Positions 5,358-5,909 of a stretch of DNA of 5,909 nt are shown piece after piece. The stretch's first letter is position 1, and each line of letters starts with the position of its first letter. This DNA is from SW-9-67-25 sp964623735. GTDB lineage: Archaea > Halobacteriota > Halobacteria > Halobacteriales > Haloarculaceae. A program made the translations under genes and the position numbers. The stretch is from NCBI GenBank assembly GCA_964623735.1, contig CAZUVE010000168.1, forward strand, positions 1-5,909, read 5' to 3'. Under the pieces are notes generated by a model. That model saw only the letters and a list, made by a program, of their open reading frames with translations. It was not told the origin of the DNA and searched no databases.

Positions 5358-5909
5358 TGAGTCAAGCGACAGAATCCGACGTCCGGGAGGACGGCATCAT
5401 AGAGAGCGTATCGGGCCCCGTCGTGTCCGCGACGGACCTCGAGGCAAAGATGAACGACGTCGTCTACGTCGGTGACGAGGGCCTGATGGGCGAAGTTATC
5501 GAGATAGAGGGCAACCTGACCACGATCCAGGTCTACGAGGAGACTTCGGGTGTCTCGCCGGGCGAGCCCGTCGAGTCGACCGGCGCGCCGCTGTCGGTCG
5601 ACCTCGGGCCGGGCATACTGGACACCATCTACGACGGCGTCCAGCGCCCGCTGGACGTGCTCGTGGACACGATGGACTCTGCGTTCCTCGACCGCGGGGT
5701 CGACGCGCCGGGGATCGACCTGGAGAAGACCTGGGAGTTCACCCCCGAGGTGGCGGCGGGCGACGAGGTTGCGGCGGGCGACGTCCTCGGAGTTGTCCCG
5801 GAGACAGCGACAATCGACCACAAGGTGATGGTCCCGCCGGACTCCGAGGGCGGCGAGGTCGTCGCCGTCGAGTCGGGCAACTTCACCGTCCAGGAGACGG
5901 TCGTCGAAC
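5357..5909 (+). CDS. atpA: A-type ATP synthase catalytic subunit A, N-terminal part (cut by window edge)
   Basis: This is the catalytic subunit that makes or hydrolyses ATP in the A3B3 head. Only 184 codons are present of the roughly 580-590 expected, and the frame is open at the right edge. Residues ~12-80 are the N-terminal beta-barrel (DGIIESVSGPVVSATDL, then GEVIEIEGNLTTIQVYEETSG at about 45-65), followed by LSVDLGPGILDTIYDGVQRPL (79-99). Residues from about 112 onward are the start of the 'non-homologous' bulge domain found in A/V-type but not F-type catalytic subunits (DLEKTWEFTPEVAAGDEVAAG). The Walker A motif is beyond the edge, so catalysis and any intein at the P-loop cannot be judged. 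The start ATG overlaps the last base of atpF (TAATG). GGAAG at 5345-5349 is a weak ribosome site. The B and D genes would be expected further right. Confidence 0.97.
   Translation, partial: MSQATESDVREDGIIESVSGPVVSATDLEAKMNDVVYVGDEGLMGEVIEIEGNLTTIQVYEETSGVSPGEPVESTGAPLSVDLGPGILDTIYDGVQRPLDVLVDTMDSAFLDRGVDAPGIDLEKTWEFTPEVAAGDEVAAGDVLGVVPETATIDHKVMVPPDSEGGEVVAVESGNFTVQETVVE

Noticed and set aside
1..5909. CRISPR array, insertion sequence, tRNA or rRNA
   Set aside because: No regularly spaced direct repeats, transposase frame, cloverleaf or rRNA-like sequence was seen on either strand.

Overview
The window looks like haloarchaeal (class Halobacteria) chromosomal DNA. It is very GC-rich, the encoded proteins are strongly acidic (rich in Asp and Glu, poor in Cys and Lys), genes are packed with overlaps or gaps of a few bases, and every gene belongs to the archaeal A-type ATP synthase. 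The genus cannot be fixed by eye.

Layout. Positions 1-416 carry no convincing gene. This stretch is a GC-rich, purine-biased leader full of inverted repeats. The largest is an imperfect stem (arms 165-185 and 256-276) enclosing a spacer rich in GAGCGA/GAGTGA-like words. From 417 to the right edge runs an operon on the + strand in the order atpH (417-749), atpI (736-2991), atpK (3141-3395), atpE (3401-3979), atpC (3976-5037), atpF (5034-5357) and atpA (5357 to the edge, truncated). Junctions are tight (overlaps of 14, 4, 4 and 1 bases, one gap of 5). The exception is the 149-base gap before atpK, which holds a good candidate internal BRE/TATA promoter.

How the genes work together. AtpI (stator a-subunit, with the membrane arginine) and AtpK (proteolipid c-ring) form the ion-translocating membrane motor. 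AtpH and AtpE form the peripheral-stalk coiled coils that hold the catalytic head still. AtpC couples the c-ring to the central rotor and AtpF is part of that rotor. AtpA is the catalytic subunit, of which only the first 184 codons are present, ending before the P-loop. The B and D subunits expected next lie outside the window.

On novelty: the coding part is a canonical, well-known system and I see no undescribed enzyme system in it. The parts that deserve a second look are the structured non-coding region upstream of atpH and the likely separate promoter for the c-ring gene. Smaller points are the acidic linker in AtpI and the 11-residue (33-base) repeat in atpH.
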